Assembly: GCA_032173965.1 (NCBI GenBank)
Contig: CM063284.1
Coordinates: 114,736,410 to 114,800,409, forward strand
Length of the DNA: 64,000 nucleotides
DNA from: Sitta carolinensis
Lineage: Eukaryota; Chordata; Aves; Passeriformes; Sittidae
Direction of reading: 5' to 3'
A program made the translations under genes and the position numbers. This document shows positions 24,648 through 35,540 of the stretch, in pieces. Below the pieces are notes generated by a model. It saw only the letters and a list, made by a program, of their open reading frames with translations, searched no databases and had not been told where the DNA came from. How positions within the stretch are numbered: the stretch's first letter is position 1; each line of letters begins with the position of its first letter.

Positions 24648-27369
24648 GTGAGTGCCGCCGGCGGCGGCCCGCGCTGTGCCCGCCCGCCGTTTCCCCTTCC
24701 CGGCCGGCGGAGGGAAGTCTCGCTCGCCCTTCGCCGCCCGCGGGCCGGGGCAGCCCCGCTCGGGCCCGGCGGCGGCGCAGCCCGGGCACCGCTCCCTGGC
24801 GGCAGGTGGTGCCGAGGGGAGGCGGCGGGAGCGGCCGCGGGGAACGAGCCGGGGAGGGGGACGGGGTCGCCGGGCGCCTCGGCCGCTCCGCCGCCGGCGG
24901 GAGGCAGGGATCGGGCGGGGGGCGCCGGCCTCGCCTCCGCACCTGGGCGGCCCCCGGCCCTCGTCGGGAAGCGGAGTCGGGCAAGGCGGCAGCTCCGCGG
25001 TGCTGAGCGCCGGGGCCCGCCGGCTGCCTCCGCTGCCGTAACAGCCCAGAAATCCATAGGATTTTTTAGTATGGCCTTGGTTTCAGGGCTCAAAGTTTTA
25101 ATGAGCTGGTCTATATTGTAGCATAACTACCGAATTTGCATCTATATGTGTGCATTTAAATCAGACCAAATGCTTTTCAATGGGCGGGAGCCTGTAGCAA
25201 AGTGCCCTGATGGTTTATGAACTGAAAAAGCCCTAGGGTTAAAGAGTGCCAGCAACAGCCCTGGTTCTCTGTGGTACAGTTTACAACTGTTAATGTGTTA
25301 AATCATAATTAAGAACTGTGGAATAGAAAAGCCTTCGGTTGCGGTTGGGCTCTGACCTGTAATCTGAAAGCAGGAAGGGAAGCCCGTACATGTGCAAAAC
25401 CTGGGAGGAGGGGGAAGCGCGCTTCCTGCCCAACTGCTCATTCAGTCAGCAGCACAGCGGCATTTCGGCGTGACCCGCCTGCCCTTCCAGCTGATAATGT
25501 TTCAAGTCTGAAGAAACATTTTCTCCCTCGGAGAGGGGGAGAGAGGAACATGCGCAGGAGTTATCAGACCTTTGGGGTAGTGCTGAGAATGTCTATGCGT
25601 TTGCCTTCTCTGAGCTGTGCATCTTCATTAGAACCTGAACTGCTTATTCGTTAAGTAGGTGTTTAATGGATTGTCTGCGTTGTTCCTCAGACCGGGCACG
25701 GTTGTGGACTCTGATAATCAAACTGAAAGTGTCAAGTACAGCTTGTGTAAGGAACACTGATTATGATGGCACGTCCTATGACTCACAAATATTCTTTCAG
25801 AGAGTTCAGTCTGAAGTCAGACTAACACTGTACACCTTGAGGCATGTCTGCTTAGGTGGTAATATCAATGAAATGCAGAGTTATTACACGGACACATGCA
25901 AACATCTGCAAATCTTTGATCAGTTGTGGTGAGTTAGGTGAGGCATTGTGGTATGCTGCTTTTGCTTCCTGCTTCTCCCTTCCCTTCTCCATTCTTGAAG
26001 TCTGTGATGATGCCACTGTACTTGCTTGTGTTTCCATTTGAGTTGGAAGTGCCTGATCAAAAATGCATTTCCACCCACCAGCAAAAAGAACATATGTCTA
26101 GCTTGTGAAATTAACTTAAGCACCGGATAGTTCTCAAAGGAAAGTGAATGCATTTCCTGATGCAGTTAATTAAAAGGCCTTTTGCAGAAGATGATCATAT
26201 GGAAAGCAAAGAGTACTGCAAGTGCTAGCAAAGTATACATGCACAGCTTGTAAAACCTAAGGCTTGTTTGCTGGGAACAGATTCTTCTTACCCAAAGAAG
26301 AAAACCCCATCTAAAATCTATGGTTTTCTATGAGCTACAAAGAGTAGTATTTGATTTTTTTTTTTTTTTTTTATTTTGGTATCAAGCAAAACAGGCTTTT
26401 TATTGCAGACTTGCTCTTATCATTCCCTAATGTGCACAGAAACAGGTCTTAGTTAAGCATTAACATCGATGTTTTTCAAGAAAGTAAAAAATAAAAAGAT
26501 TAAGCTGTGTGCTTCATTAGCAGTTCTTTAATTTGCTCCCTCTGTCCTGTGTTTCTGATTGCATTGAATCAGGCAGTCATCTGGTCTACATTAATTTATT
26601 TTTTGTTAGCTTTAGTATTTGTCTGGAACGCGTACCTGTATCACCATATATGTGCCAGAGGCAATGTATAGGAAGCTGTAAAGGGAAAGAGGGTCTGCTG
26701 TTCATCTTGATGTCATCATCTTGGATCAGTGTAGATTCTTGGCACTGAGCTCTGTATCTCTCAAGCTTACAGTTCCTAGAGTCAGCGTCAAACTATTAAA
26801 TGGTAAAAAATGTGGTTCAAGCTATCATACACACAGTGTAAGTAGGTCTGGTCCTGCCTTATGGTGGAACCAGTTCTTTTTATATTAAACATGTTATACA
26901 GCAACACAGAGATAGTTGGGTGCTTGTACCTGGGAAAGCTCGGTCAAGATGCAGATGTGATCCAGCTAAGGAGTAGGAACAAATCTGGAAAAGTTTACTT
27001 GTGCATTCCTCCCACACACTATTAATTGAAGTGTCTACAGTGTGTTGGCTGTGAACAGCTTCTATGGAGCTGTTTCTCCTACATATGGTCACTTCCTCCA
27101 TGGTACACAGGCTGGTGTGAGAGGTGCTACAGTGGCTCCATTCTCTGCAGGGATTCATCAGGGAGTGAGCAGTTTGGGTGATGGGCTGAACTTGCCATTT
27201 TTGTCTTGCCATTACTGCTTTTGAAATAACACTTTGCAAAACAAGTTTGGGGTTGGTTTGGATTTTTTAAAGACATAACTAGAAAGCCTTTATTACATCC
27301 TGAAATTCAGACTTAATCTTGAATTACTCTTAAAAGTAGGTACTTAACCTGTTTATTTTCCCTTTCTAG
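24648..27369 (+). other. CHCHD7: CHCHD7 intron 1
   Basis: A 2.7 kb intron between the non-coding exon and the first coding exon. The first 400 bases are still CpG island. After an abrupt drop in GC at about 25045 the sequence is AT-rich, with an octamer ATTTGCAT at 25134-25141 and a T tract at 26355-26372. ORFs of 60-119 codons on both strands have no recognisable domain. The block from 25040 to 25350 looks non-repetitive and may be a conserved regulatory element (inference). Confidence 0.75.
26355..26372 (+). repeat. Poly(T) tract in CHCHD7 intron 1
   Basis: Eighteen consecutive T. No flanking retroposon is recognised. Confidence 0.9.
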
Positions 27370-27447
27370 CCAAGGTACGAGTGTCTGTCTAGAATGTCCA
27401 GGCATGCAAAAAAGCTTAGAGATCACGATATAAATCCATGTCTAGCG
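27370..27447 (+). CDS. CHCHD7: CHCHD7 exon 2 (first coding exon, residues 1-18)
   Basis: The acceptor is a pyrimidine-rich tract ending in TTTCTAG at 27369 and the donor is GCG|GTAAGA. The first 24 bases are 5'UTR and the ATG is at 27394. It carries the first cysteine, Cys16. Confidence 0.92.
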
Positions 27448-28950
27448 GTAAGATGATCAAATTCAGGTTTCTGTCTGTACATTTCAATGTTAAATAATGC
27501 ACGTTCTAGAGGACTTTTTTGTGGATAGCACATTTGCATCAGAGCACTTTGCATTAGAAGTTTCTTAAGAGTCTGAAGGTGGGAAGGGCTGAAAATCGTC
27601 CATTATAATAAGTATGAAATAACAAGTAATACCCCATAAATAGGAGTAGTACGACTGATAGCAGTCTCTCAAATTTTCTGTTCCTAAAACCAGAGTCTGA
27701 AATCCTGGTTAGACAAGCTTGGTTATTTTTTGAAAGTCTTTTGTGAGTTGTACCAAGCATCATTGTAAACAAATATTCTGTGGACTTTGTACTTACTGTC
27801 TGAAGAGTACTATTCTGTTATCTCCAAATGAAATCACTGCTTGGAAGTACTGATGATCCTTTGTAATAAGTGTTCCTTTACTCTCTTGATAGTGTTCTTT
27901 CATCTGAAGAGCTCACTCCTATCTTCATAGATATTCTGGGACTTGTTAAAATATTTAAACACTGAGTACAGTAACTTCCCTCAGCTCTGAAGTATATTTT
28001 CCCCTATTCAAGGAAACAGATGCCACTACAAAATGTATGGATGACAACAACTATAACAAGGATATGTGTACTGATTATTTTTTGAAGTACAAAAACTGCA
28101 GAAAATTCTGGGTAAGCACAGTAAACTTTCTGAATTTTGCTCCCTGCTTTGCTTTATGTACCTTACTTCTGACATGCTGCTTTCTGAACCCTTCAAACTC
28201 GGTTAATGATGTTTTTACTGTAACTTACCAGCCCAGGTAGTATCAGTATGTGTTGCTGGAAGACTTAAGCACATGCACATCAAAGTACTTGTTTGTTCTG
28301 AGTTTAAGCTCTTTGTGAGTCAGTGTTCTTGCAGTACCTGATGTTTTCCTCTGAATTTGAGTCACATTTCTAGTAGCAAGTTCCCTTTTTAACTGATTCA
28401 GTAAATAAGTTCTGAGGCATGGTAAGGTTATCTGGTTTCCCACTGGTTTGGATCATAAAGCTTATTTGGTGGTAGAGAAGTATCATGAGGAACTATGTGC
28501 AATTACACTGTTTTCTGATGTTTCTTTTCCTTATACCATTGTAGTAAAGAGGTTTTAGCTTAGCCTTTAAATATTTGTGCTAATTACAAAAAAAACTATT
28601 TACAGATGCTTGTGCCAGTCTGGCATAGAATAATGGGAATACTGATTGCCTTGTATTCTGAAGCAGCAAGGTAAACTATCAGGTATCTAGAACTAATTTG
28701 TAGTACATTTAGTGTTCAGCTAATCAGGCTTAGAGTACCTGGGTCTTGATTCATAAAGTGTTTTTCTATTAAAGAATCTTGTTCAGAGCTCAGGAGCAGA
28801 GATTCTGCGCAATGTGTTCTCATGGTCACTTTGTTCTATTTTCAGCATGAAATTATGATGCAAAGGAAGAGAAATGGTGTGAAACCAGAGATGCCTTCAG
28901 CAGAAGAAAGAAAGAAAATCTTGGAATCAATGGGAAGCCCTACTGACTAG
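27394..28950 (+). CDS. CHCHD7: CHCHD7, twin CX9C mitochondrial protein (spliced CDS, 85 aa)
   Basis: Coding exons are 27394-27447, 28013-28111 and 28846-28950 (TAG), all joined in phase 0 with GT-AG introns, giving 85 residues, the usual family length. The CHCH domain is clear: Cys16-X9-Cys26 and Cys37-X9-Cys47 form the twin CX9C pattern of proteins imported into the mitochondrial intermembrane space by the MIA40 disulfide relay. The DINPC and YKNCRKFW segments around the cysteines are typical of CHCHD7 (COX23-like family). The C-terminal third is charged, with a [11 protein letters not shown] stretch. The start ATG has A at -3 and is the first ATG in exon 2. The gene is divergent from PLAG1 and shares its promoter. 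In yeast the related Cox23 supports cytochrome c oxidase assembly; the vertebrate role is less well defined. Confidence 0.95.
27448..28845 (+). other. CHCHD7: CHCHD7 introns 2 and 3
   Basis: Intron 2 (27448-28012, 565 bases) and intron 3 (28112-28845, 734 bases) flank exon 3. Both begin GTAAG and end AG. I see no repeat or RNA gene inside them. Confidence 0.85.
28013..28111 (+). CDS. CHCHD7: CHCHD7 exon 3 (residues 19-51)
   Basis: Acceptor TTCAAG|GAA, donor TGG|GTAAGC, 33 codons in phase 0. It encodes Cys26, Cys37 and Cys47, most of the CHCH helix pair. Confidence 0.95.
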
Positions 28951-29070
28951 AAACCTGGATTGATTGACTGGTGTTACTGTACATATGAAGACTTAGCAGC
29001 AGCAAGTTACCATTTTATAAACTGGATTTTACAGTTGCTGTATCTTGGATTAAAATAAGATGTTAAATTT
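28846..29070 (+). CDS. CHCHD7: CHCHD7 exon 4 (residues 52-85) and 3'UTR
   Basis: Acceptor TTTTCAG|CAT. The last 34 codons end with TAG at 28948-28950. The short 3'UTR has an ATTAAA polyadenylation signal at 29049-29054 followed by a GT-rich stretch, so cleavage near 29070 is likely. A later AATAAA at 29848-29853 could serve a longer transcript. The end coordinate is therefore an estimate. Confidence 0.85.
29049..29054 (+). terminator. Likely CHCHD7 polyadenylation signal ATTAAA
   Basis: ATTAAA, the common variant signal, lies about 100 bases after the stop codon with a GT-rich element downstream (TGAAATGTGTGAG). No canonical AATAAA is closer to the stop. Confidence 0.5.
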
Positions 29071-30506
29071 TGAAATGTGTGAGCTTTCTAGGATAGAACT
29101 TCCTGGGTTTATTCATACTTCTGCCATAGGAACCTGGCCTCTTTTTATTGGAAGGTATGGGTATTAATGCAACTTTTGTAGAAACTTCTGGAAGCAGAAA
29201 TTACCTTGCTGTGAAATGCTAAATATAAAATTAATGGGGCTTGGTGAAAGTCTGTTTGAAAGATGGGGTTGGTGAGCATTGCAGCATGGCTCTAAGTTCT
29301 AAGAGTGGAGCTGGTTCAGAAGCTGGTACATGCAGCACGTTTCTTTGCACTCAGCTGTTCTGCTCAATAGTATGGATTTACTGTATGCGATTTTATTATT
29401 TTCACATGTGTTGTATTCTGTGTCCCCAGTTTAAATAAGACTGCTCTTGAACTGAAATCCTAAATCCAACAAGCTTGTCATTAGGTCTTCAACTGCGCTT
29501 GTCAGTGACAGCAGAAGCTTTCAGTAAATCAGATCTGCAAGCTTTGCTAGTTAGATGGTTAGAGAGACTGGTGAAGATAAAACTGAACTCCTCAGGTCTG
29601 AGCTGAATACTTGTTTCTGTGGATAGTAAATAGATACTTTGGTGGCAGGCAGGCAGGGGGGACTTGCAGACATGTAAACAGATCCTCTGAGTGACATGGC
29701 AGGTTTAACTATAGTACATCTATCTAAGACTCTGGACAGCTGAAACCTGGGGTTTGGAAATGCTTACTCATACAAGACTACAAAGCTCAGTTTAAACAGG
29801 TACTCTAATCTTAAATAATGTTTATTCTTTAGCTAAATTGAACAACTAATAAATGCAAACAGGTTGCTGTCTAGTGGAAACAGTTGTTTTTACCTTCTGG
29901 TGTCCTGGCTTAAAAGCTTGTATCCTGTGATAAAACAGCATAACTACTGTCATGAGCTCAGGTTCCATGTGAAATCCTTTAGTTCTTACTGGGATCAGCT
30001 TGGCAGAACTCTGGCTGACCTCATGAAGGATGGTGTAAAAGTGTTGTCTCTCTATTTAGACTGTTTTGGAAAGACTTCATGGCTTTCTGTTTCTCCTGTC
30101 TGGCTTATCTTGTTTCTTTCCACTGTAGGCCTATTTCTATGCTTGATGTGATTTTTATGCTGTTTCCTTGTTGTTTGATCTGACTAATAACTCCACAAAA
30201 TCTGGTTTTGGTCCTTCTTTCTGTTCTCTATCTGCATCTGAGTTTTGAAATGGATTGATCCTACCCTCTCTGTTGGAATGAGTGTGTAACTCTGTCTTTT
30301 GAGTATGCAATTCTCCAAGCAAAGCTTTGTAGCCTTCAAGCATGTCACAAGTTCTCAGTTCCTGGCAAGGAAAATGTACTTTCTTCCATTAAGATCATAA
30401 GATTCTTTATTTCAAATTACTTTCTCTTCATCTAAGGTGCGAACTTTGACATTTTCCTCTTTTTGTTATTGTTTCTTTTGGTGTTTTATTGTTGCCTTTG
30501 GGTGTA

Positions 30507-30530
30507 TTTTTTTTTTTTGTGTGTGTGTGT
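30507..30530 (+). repeat. Poly(T) followed by (GT)6
   Basis: Twelve T followed by six GT units, within a pyrimidine-rich region. Confidence 0.9.
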
Positions 30531-31560
30531 TGTTTGTTTTTGTTCTCTGTGTGTGGAGCTGAAGATATTTTCATTCTAGAGTCAAGGGCTTGCTCTTTTC
30601 TGCCACATCCTTGCCACCTTCTAATACCCTCCTACATACCAATCTTTCCCTTTTTTTGCCCAGCTGGCACCAGTTATTTTTTGGCTGATTTTAACATTTT
30701 GGTCTCTTCTCATTGCAGTTTTTTCTAGTACCTTTATTCTGTTCTGTCTCTGATCTAATGACATAGTCTTGCAATGACTTTCTAATGCAGCTCCTTTTGA
30801 AGGTCGTGTGTTTTCTGTTGTCTCTTTTATAGTGAGAGAACTTCTTGCTTTCATTAGACTTAGCCATAATACTTCCTCCTTAACCATGCCTCTCTTTGAT
30901 CTTCTTGTTCGTCTGCAGATTTTGGGGCACTATTGTCCTCTTCCTTAGGGCTGTGTCTCTTCAGACTCTTCTGGCTTTACTGCCTTGCTTGTGTAAGGGC
31001 ACCTTCTCTCCTACTTGGCACGGGTTTGTCATTTGCCACCTCTGCTGTATCTTTGGACATGTTCTTTGCTCCTATGGCTTTAGCTACTATTCTAGTGCTT
31101 GCTGTTTTTCTGTTGCTGGGCTCTTAAATTCTGGGCTTACATTAAAACCTACAGTATATTTTAAATATATGCTAGAAAAACTATCTCATTCTTGATGTGG
31201 TTATGCAAATTCTTTGCATAAGTTCTAGTTCCTTAAAGTTATCTCATTTACCCTAGGATTTCCTTTCAGGGTTTCTTTGCATGTAGAGATGCTCTTTCTC
31301 TTAGGTTAACTGTTGCACTTGAACAGTTGGTGCTTTTTTTCCTGACAATATTTATTTGGGAAGCTTCCACTAGCTTTGTTTCCTTTTAAAGAATGACTGG
31401 CCTATCTTTTGGCATTGATAGGTATCCTGTGCATTGTCAAGTCTTTGTAAAGAACTAGTACTGGTCTTCAGAAAGTCAGAAAAGGAGGTGCATTACTGCT
31501 TTCAGGTATCAATGCAGGAATATGGGATCACAGGATGGACTAAGGCACATGTAATGCAGG

Positions 31561-31592
31561 AACATTAGACCTGCGTGTCTAACATTAGACCT
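31561..31592 (+). repeat. Direct repeat AACATTAGACCT, two copies
   Basis: Two 12-base copies 20 bases apart (31561 and 31581), separated by GCGTGTCT. A small local duplication. Confidence 0.7.
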
Positions 31593-32767
31593 CCAGTCAT
31601 CAATGGGCGCACATGGTAAGCTCCCTGTGGATGTTACAACAAAAATGAGTTTAGTGTAGAACTGAGGGCAATTTAAGCAGTGATGTTGTAGATTTAATTC
31701 AGGTAATCAGTCATCTGCTGCAGGGAATGCCATTTATTTCAGTTGCATATGCCTTACTGTTAAATAACACAAGTTTATGAAAAATCTTGGGAGAGCAAGG
31801 AGTTTTCTTCCTTGCGTCATGACGTCTCTCAAGAGTGATCTGTTACTTGAGTATGAGTCTTTATTATTTTTATCCCTCACTTGAGGTTGCTGGTCTTTCT
31901 TTCACTACTGAAGATTGAGTGGTAAAGTGTGATAGCTAAAGCATAGGCTCTTATGATTTGAGATCTTTCCATTAATTTTTGTAGTGTGATTAACTACCTT
32001 TGGTTGTGAGCCAAAGATAATGGTCTTTTCCTTATATCTGAGAGCTTACATTCCATACTTCACTGAAACAGAGGTAAGCTGTGGCCTGCCACTCTTACTG
32101 GACAAAAAAAACCTGTGCTGAATTCTTAATTTCTCTAAAGCACACTCTTGTATATTAACCAAGATAGCATAACACAGTGGATCAATAATTAAGAAGCAGG
32201 GAATTGACCTGTAGATTGTGTTTTGGATTGGTTTTGGGTTTTTTTAATACATGTAATTATTCATTTTGCTTGTGATACAAGGACCAAATCCGGATAGTGG
32301 CATTAATGTTTGATAACTTTTTTGTTTGACAGCTGGATGGTGCTGTTGTACAACAGACTGAAAACAGAAGCGCTCCACCCACTACTGGCTCTTCAAGCTT
32401 TTTTGGTCTCTTCCCACAGAGGTAGCAGAATTCGTCCAATACAATAGAAAGATTGGTCCTGTCTTTACACTATAAACAGAAAAGAAGGACAGGAGTCTAA
32501 ATCATTGCTGGGAAATAGGAGATTTCTGTGCAGCCTGAGAAGCCTTGGAATATGGTCCTTGATGCATTTGTTCAGTGTGATTATTTGATCACAACTAGGC
32601 ACTGAGTAGCAGCTGTGGGCTTTCTCTCAGGTCTAGGTGAATTCCTGTCTGTATATTTTTGCCATCTCATTTTTTCTGTTACTCTACAGTGCAAGGCCTT
32701 GTCTGGCTCAGAGTTTTCTGCTGCCACAATTGGGATGAGTCTGTGTTCTTGAGGATACTCAGAGGAG

Positions 32768-32850
32768 GTTCACAGAATTGCAGAATATGCTGTTTTGGAA
32801 GGGACCCACAAGGATCATTGAGTCCAAGTTGTCTGGCTCTAGAGTCCTGA
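32768..32850 (-). mobile_element. Short CR1 3'-end fragment
   Basis: CACAGAATTGCAGAATATGC, then TTTTGGAAGGGACCCACAAG and GATCATTGAGTCCAA form the reverse complement of a CR1 3' terminus. Similarity fades after about 80 bases. Confidence 0.7.
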
Positions 32851-35084
32851 AAATTTCTTTGGATTTAGCTGAAACTTTTGAAAGGCAGGGAGTTGCATCT
32901 GCTGCTGCTCCAAGTCTCTTTCATGGTCTTGTAATGAAACTTTTGCACTCAAGCAATCAAAAACATGTGCATAGATGAGCTTTTGGTAAAACTTTTGCAG
33001 AATAGATAAGATGAATTTAGAGTACAAAATATTACGCTGCTCTAATGCATTTGGAGACAGCCCTTAACTCATGTTAAAAGAATCTACATCTTTGAAGTTG
33101 GTCTTCCAAAATAACCATGAAATAAATAATTATTGTGTGGAAAAACAATACTCCATTGCAGGTTTTTGTTTTCTTGGAAGAATCGGAGGCAACTGGAAGA
33201 GATAGTTCTGTAAGTATTAAAGTAGTAAAAAATAAACCAAGCAGACTACTTCAGAATGTTTTAATTTTTATTGCAGCCTATTTGATATGAAGAAGGAAGT
33301 ACTGCATTTATATTAACTGAATGCAGTGGATAATTTAAACTTGTTTTGTTACGTATATGATACCATATGTAGTAACTCAAACCATCAGATTGAGAATAAA
33401 CAGTTTTTCTCTATCTGTTAGGTTTCTACTTTGATGACTCCAATCTCAAAATGCTTCTTTGGAAAAATGGTTCTGGAAGTCCTAAATCATTACTTATTAC
33501 TTGCTCTTACAAGTCCCACTACCCTTGAGCTATGTCTTTACCTATTTTACTTCAATAAACTGCTACACACTGCAAATGCTTCCTGACATCAAGTGGCTCT
33601 GGTAGAACACAACAGAGTTCTGCATGGAGCAAAATTGTGCCAGTGTCTGTCAAAATGGAGAACAATTGTAACAAGATGATGTGTAATGATAAAAAAAGAT
33701 TATGCTCAAGATAGTGTATTCAGCCAAAACCTCATTTATAAAAGCAATTCACAGCTCTAAGACAAATTTACCCTAATAGAAATGGGGGCCATCAGCTCAA
33801 GCCTGACTTTGAAGAATATCAGCATTTTTAATTGATGATAAAAGATTGCAATTGTTTTGGCAAAAAAAGATTTTGTAGGGTTTTTTTATGGAAATAGCCT
33901 GCTGGTAGTATTTTGTTACTGTGTCACATGTGCATGTCAAATTTTTGTTTCCCTGAAATGTGGATCCCTGAGCAGTCCTTGTCTGCAGAGTTGCATGCAG
34001 CTGTTGAAGTGATAAGTGAACATGGCTGCATATTACAAGTAGGGTGGCATTTTCTCTTATTTTTATTAAATAGTGGAATTGAATGAAGTTGCTGCATTGG
34101 AATATGTCAGTCATACAGTGCTTGCTTCAGTCCATAAGTTACGAAAGGATGGAATGAAGCTAACAGGACAAATCCTTAGGTAGGGGGCACATTGAATTTA
34201 CCATATCCTGCAATATCAGCTTTGAGTATTTTTTGGCTCAATTTTTCCTGATGCTGCATGGATTTGAGTGGATGTTACTGATAATCTAAGAAATTATGTG
34301 TCTTGGTATCCATCTGTGTGGCAAGTAAACTAAACTGGTTCTTATGTTAAAGGTGACAGATTCTAAGTCAAGATGTTGGAAAAACCCCTTTGACTCTCAG
34401 GTTGAAAATGAGCAGGCCTTGAGGGTTCTACACCTGTTGTCTTTTGTGGTGTTTAGTCATCAGAAGCCTATGGGTGAAAGAAACTTTGATCCCAGGTATC
34501 TCTGGGGCTTCATGTCATACTTTGCACTTTGGTGCTGACAGTGCTGACAGACAGCTTGTTCCTACCTCAGCACTTCTGGGATTTATGGAAAAATATTTCA
34601 TGAGCCTTGGGGATTGACTATGAAGTCTGCTAGGGTATAGGTGAACAGAAGAAAATTTATTTTTATGCAAGGTGTTGCTTTGTTGGTCATCTTTACTGTC
34701 ATTCCCTTCAGTGACTCCCATTCTGTGTCCCTTCTTCTTCCCTCCAGCAGGTGCCTCTTTGTGAACCCCAGCATCAGTGCTGATACAGACCTCTACCCTT
34801 CCCTGGGGCATGTATCCAGCTGCCAAATAGCAAAGGGAAAAGGGGGGTGACCATTGCTCTTCAGCCCAGCTGGGCCTCTGAGCATCTCTCTGTGGAGCCA
34901 CAGCCACCCTTGTATCCCTGGACTGGAAGGGACAATGAAGGGTGTCTAGAGTAAGCTGCAAAATACAGGAAGCAAATGCTGAAGTCCCAGCTGCTCTCAC
35001 AAGTCAGAAGAGTCTTTCCATGCTTGAAAAAGAGCTTAGCTGTTCAAAGCTGTGAGCACACAAGGGCTGTGATTCTTGAACTTA

Positions 35085-35540
35085 GAGCTGTAAACATTGA
35101 GTCCAACTGTCACCCTGGCATTACCAGGACTCTTCACAAAACCCTGTCTCTGAGCACCACATCTACACATCTTTCCAATAACTCGAGGAATGGTAATTCC
35201 ACCACTCCCCTGGGCAGCCTCTTCCAATGGTTGACAACCCTTTTGGTGAAAAAAATTTTCTTAGTCTCCGGTCTGAAGTTCCCTTGGCAAAATATGAGGT
35301 CTTTTCCTCTTGTCCTGTTCTTTATTACTTGGGAGAAAAATCTGACTCTTGCCTCATTACGAGCTGCTTTCAGGCTGTTGCAGAGAGCAATGAGGTCCCC
35401 CACTGAGTCTCCTTTTCTCCAGGCCAAACAACCCCAGTTCCCTTGGCTGCTTCTCATAAAACTTGTGCTCTAGGCCCTTCTCGAAGAATGTCTAGCCTTC
35501 CTGATCTTCTTTGCCCTTCAGGTTTTCTTCCAAAGCAGTC
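35085..35540 (-). mobile_element. CR1 LINE fragment (ORF2 C-terminus and 3'UTR)
   Basis: The plus strand shows ATTGAGTCCAACTGTCACC, then CCCCTGGGCAGCCTCTTCCA and later GCAGAGAGCAATGAGGTCCC, standard minus-orientation CR1 landmarks. Translating the minus strand gives the CR1 reverse-transcriptase tail pattern (NHWKRLPRGVVELPFLELL). The frame is broken and the copy is 5'-truncated, so it is inactive. Confidence 0.88.

Larger units (their letters stand above)
23390..25045. promoter_or_regulatory. CpG island with PLAG1/CHCHD7 bidirectional promoter
   Basis: A sharp block of very GC-rich, CpG-dense DNA between AT-rich flanks. The divergent first exons of PLAG1 (ending 24098, minus) and CHCHD7 (ending 24647, plus) leave roughly 250-300 bases between likely start sites. 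Visible promoter-type motifs include a GC box (GGGGCGGGC, 24425-24433), inverted CCAAT boxes (ATTGG at 24448-24452 and 24588-24592) and a CRE/ATF-like TGACGTC at 24575-24581. There is no clear TATA box, as expected for a CpG-island promoter. Short CCG/CGG runs lie at about 24434-24447 and 24489-24501. Long ORFs on both strands here are by-products of GC richness. Confidence 0.85.

Noticed and set aside
23494..25121. Many overlapping ORFs (up to 207 codons) on both strands, rich in Pro, Arg, Gly and Ala
   Set aside because: They lie in the CpG island, where GC richness removes stop codons. They occur in all frames with no domain, and the region is explained by the divergent promoter and first exons.
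34515..35473. ORFs of 161 and 165 codons
   Set aside because: The right part is CR1 sequence read in either direction. The left part shows no domain or splice structure.
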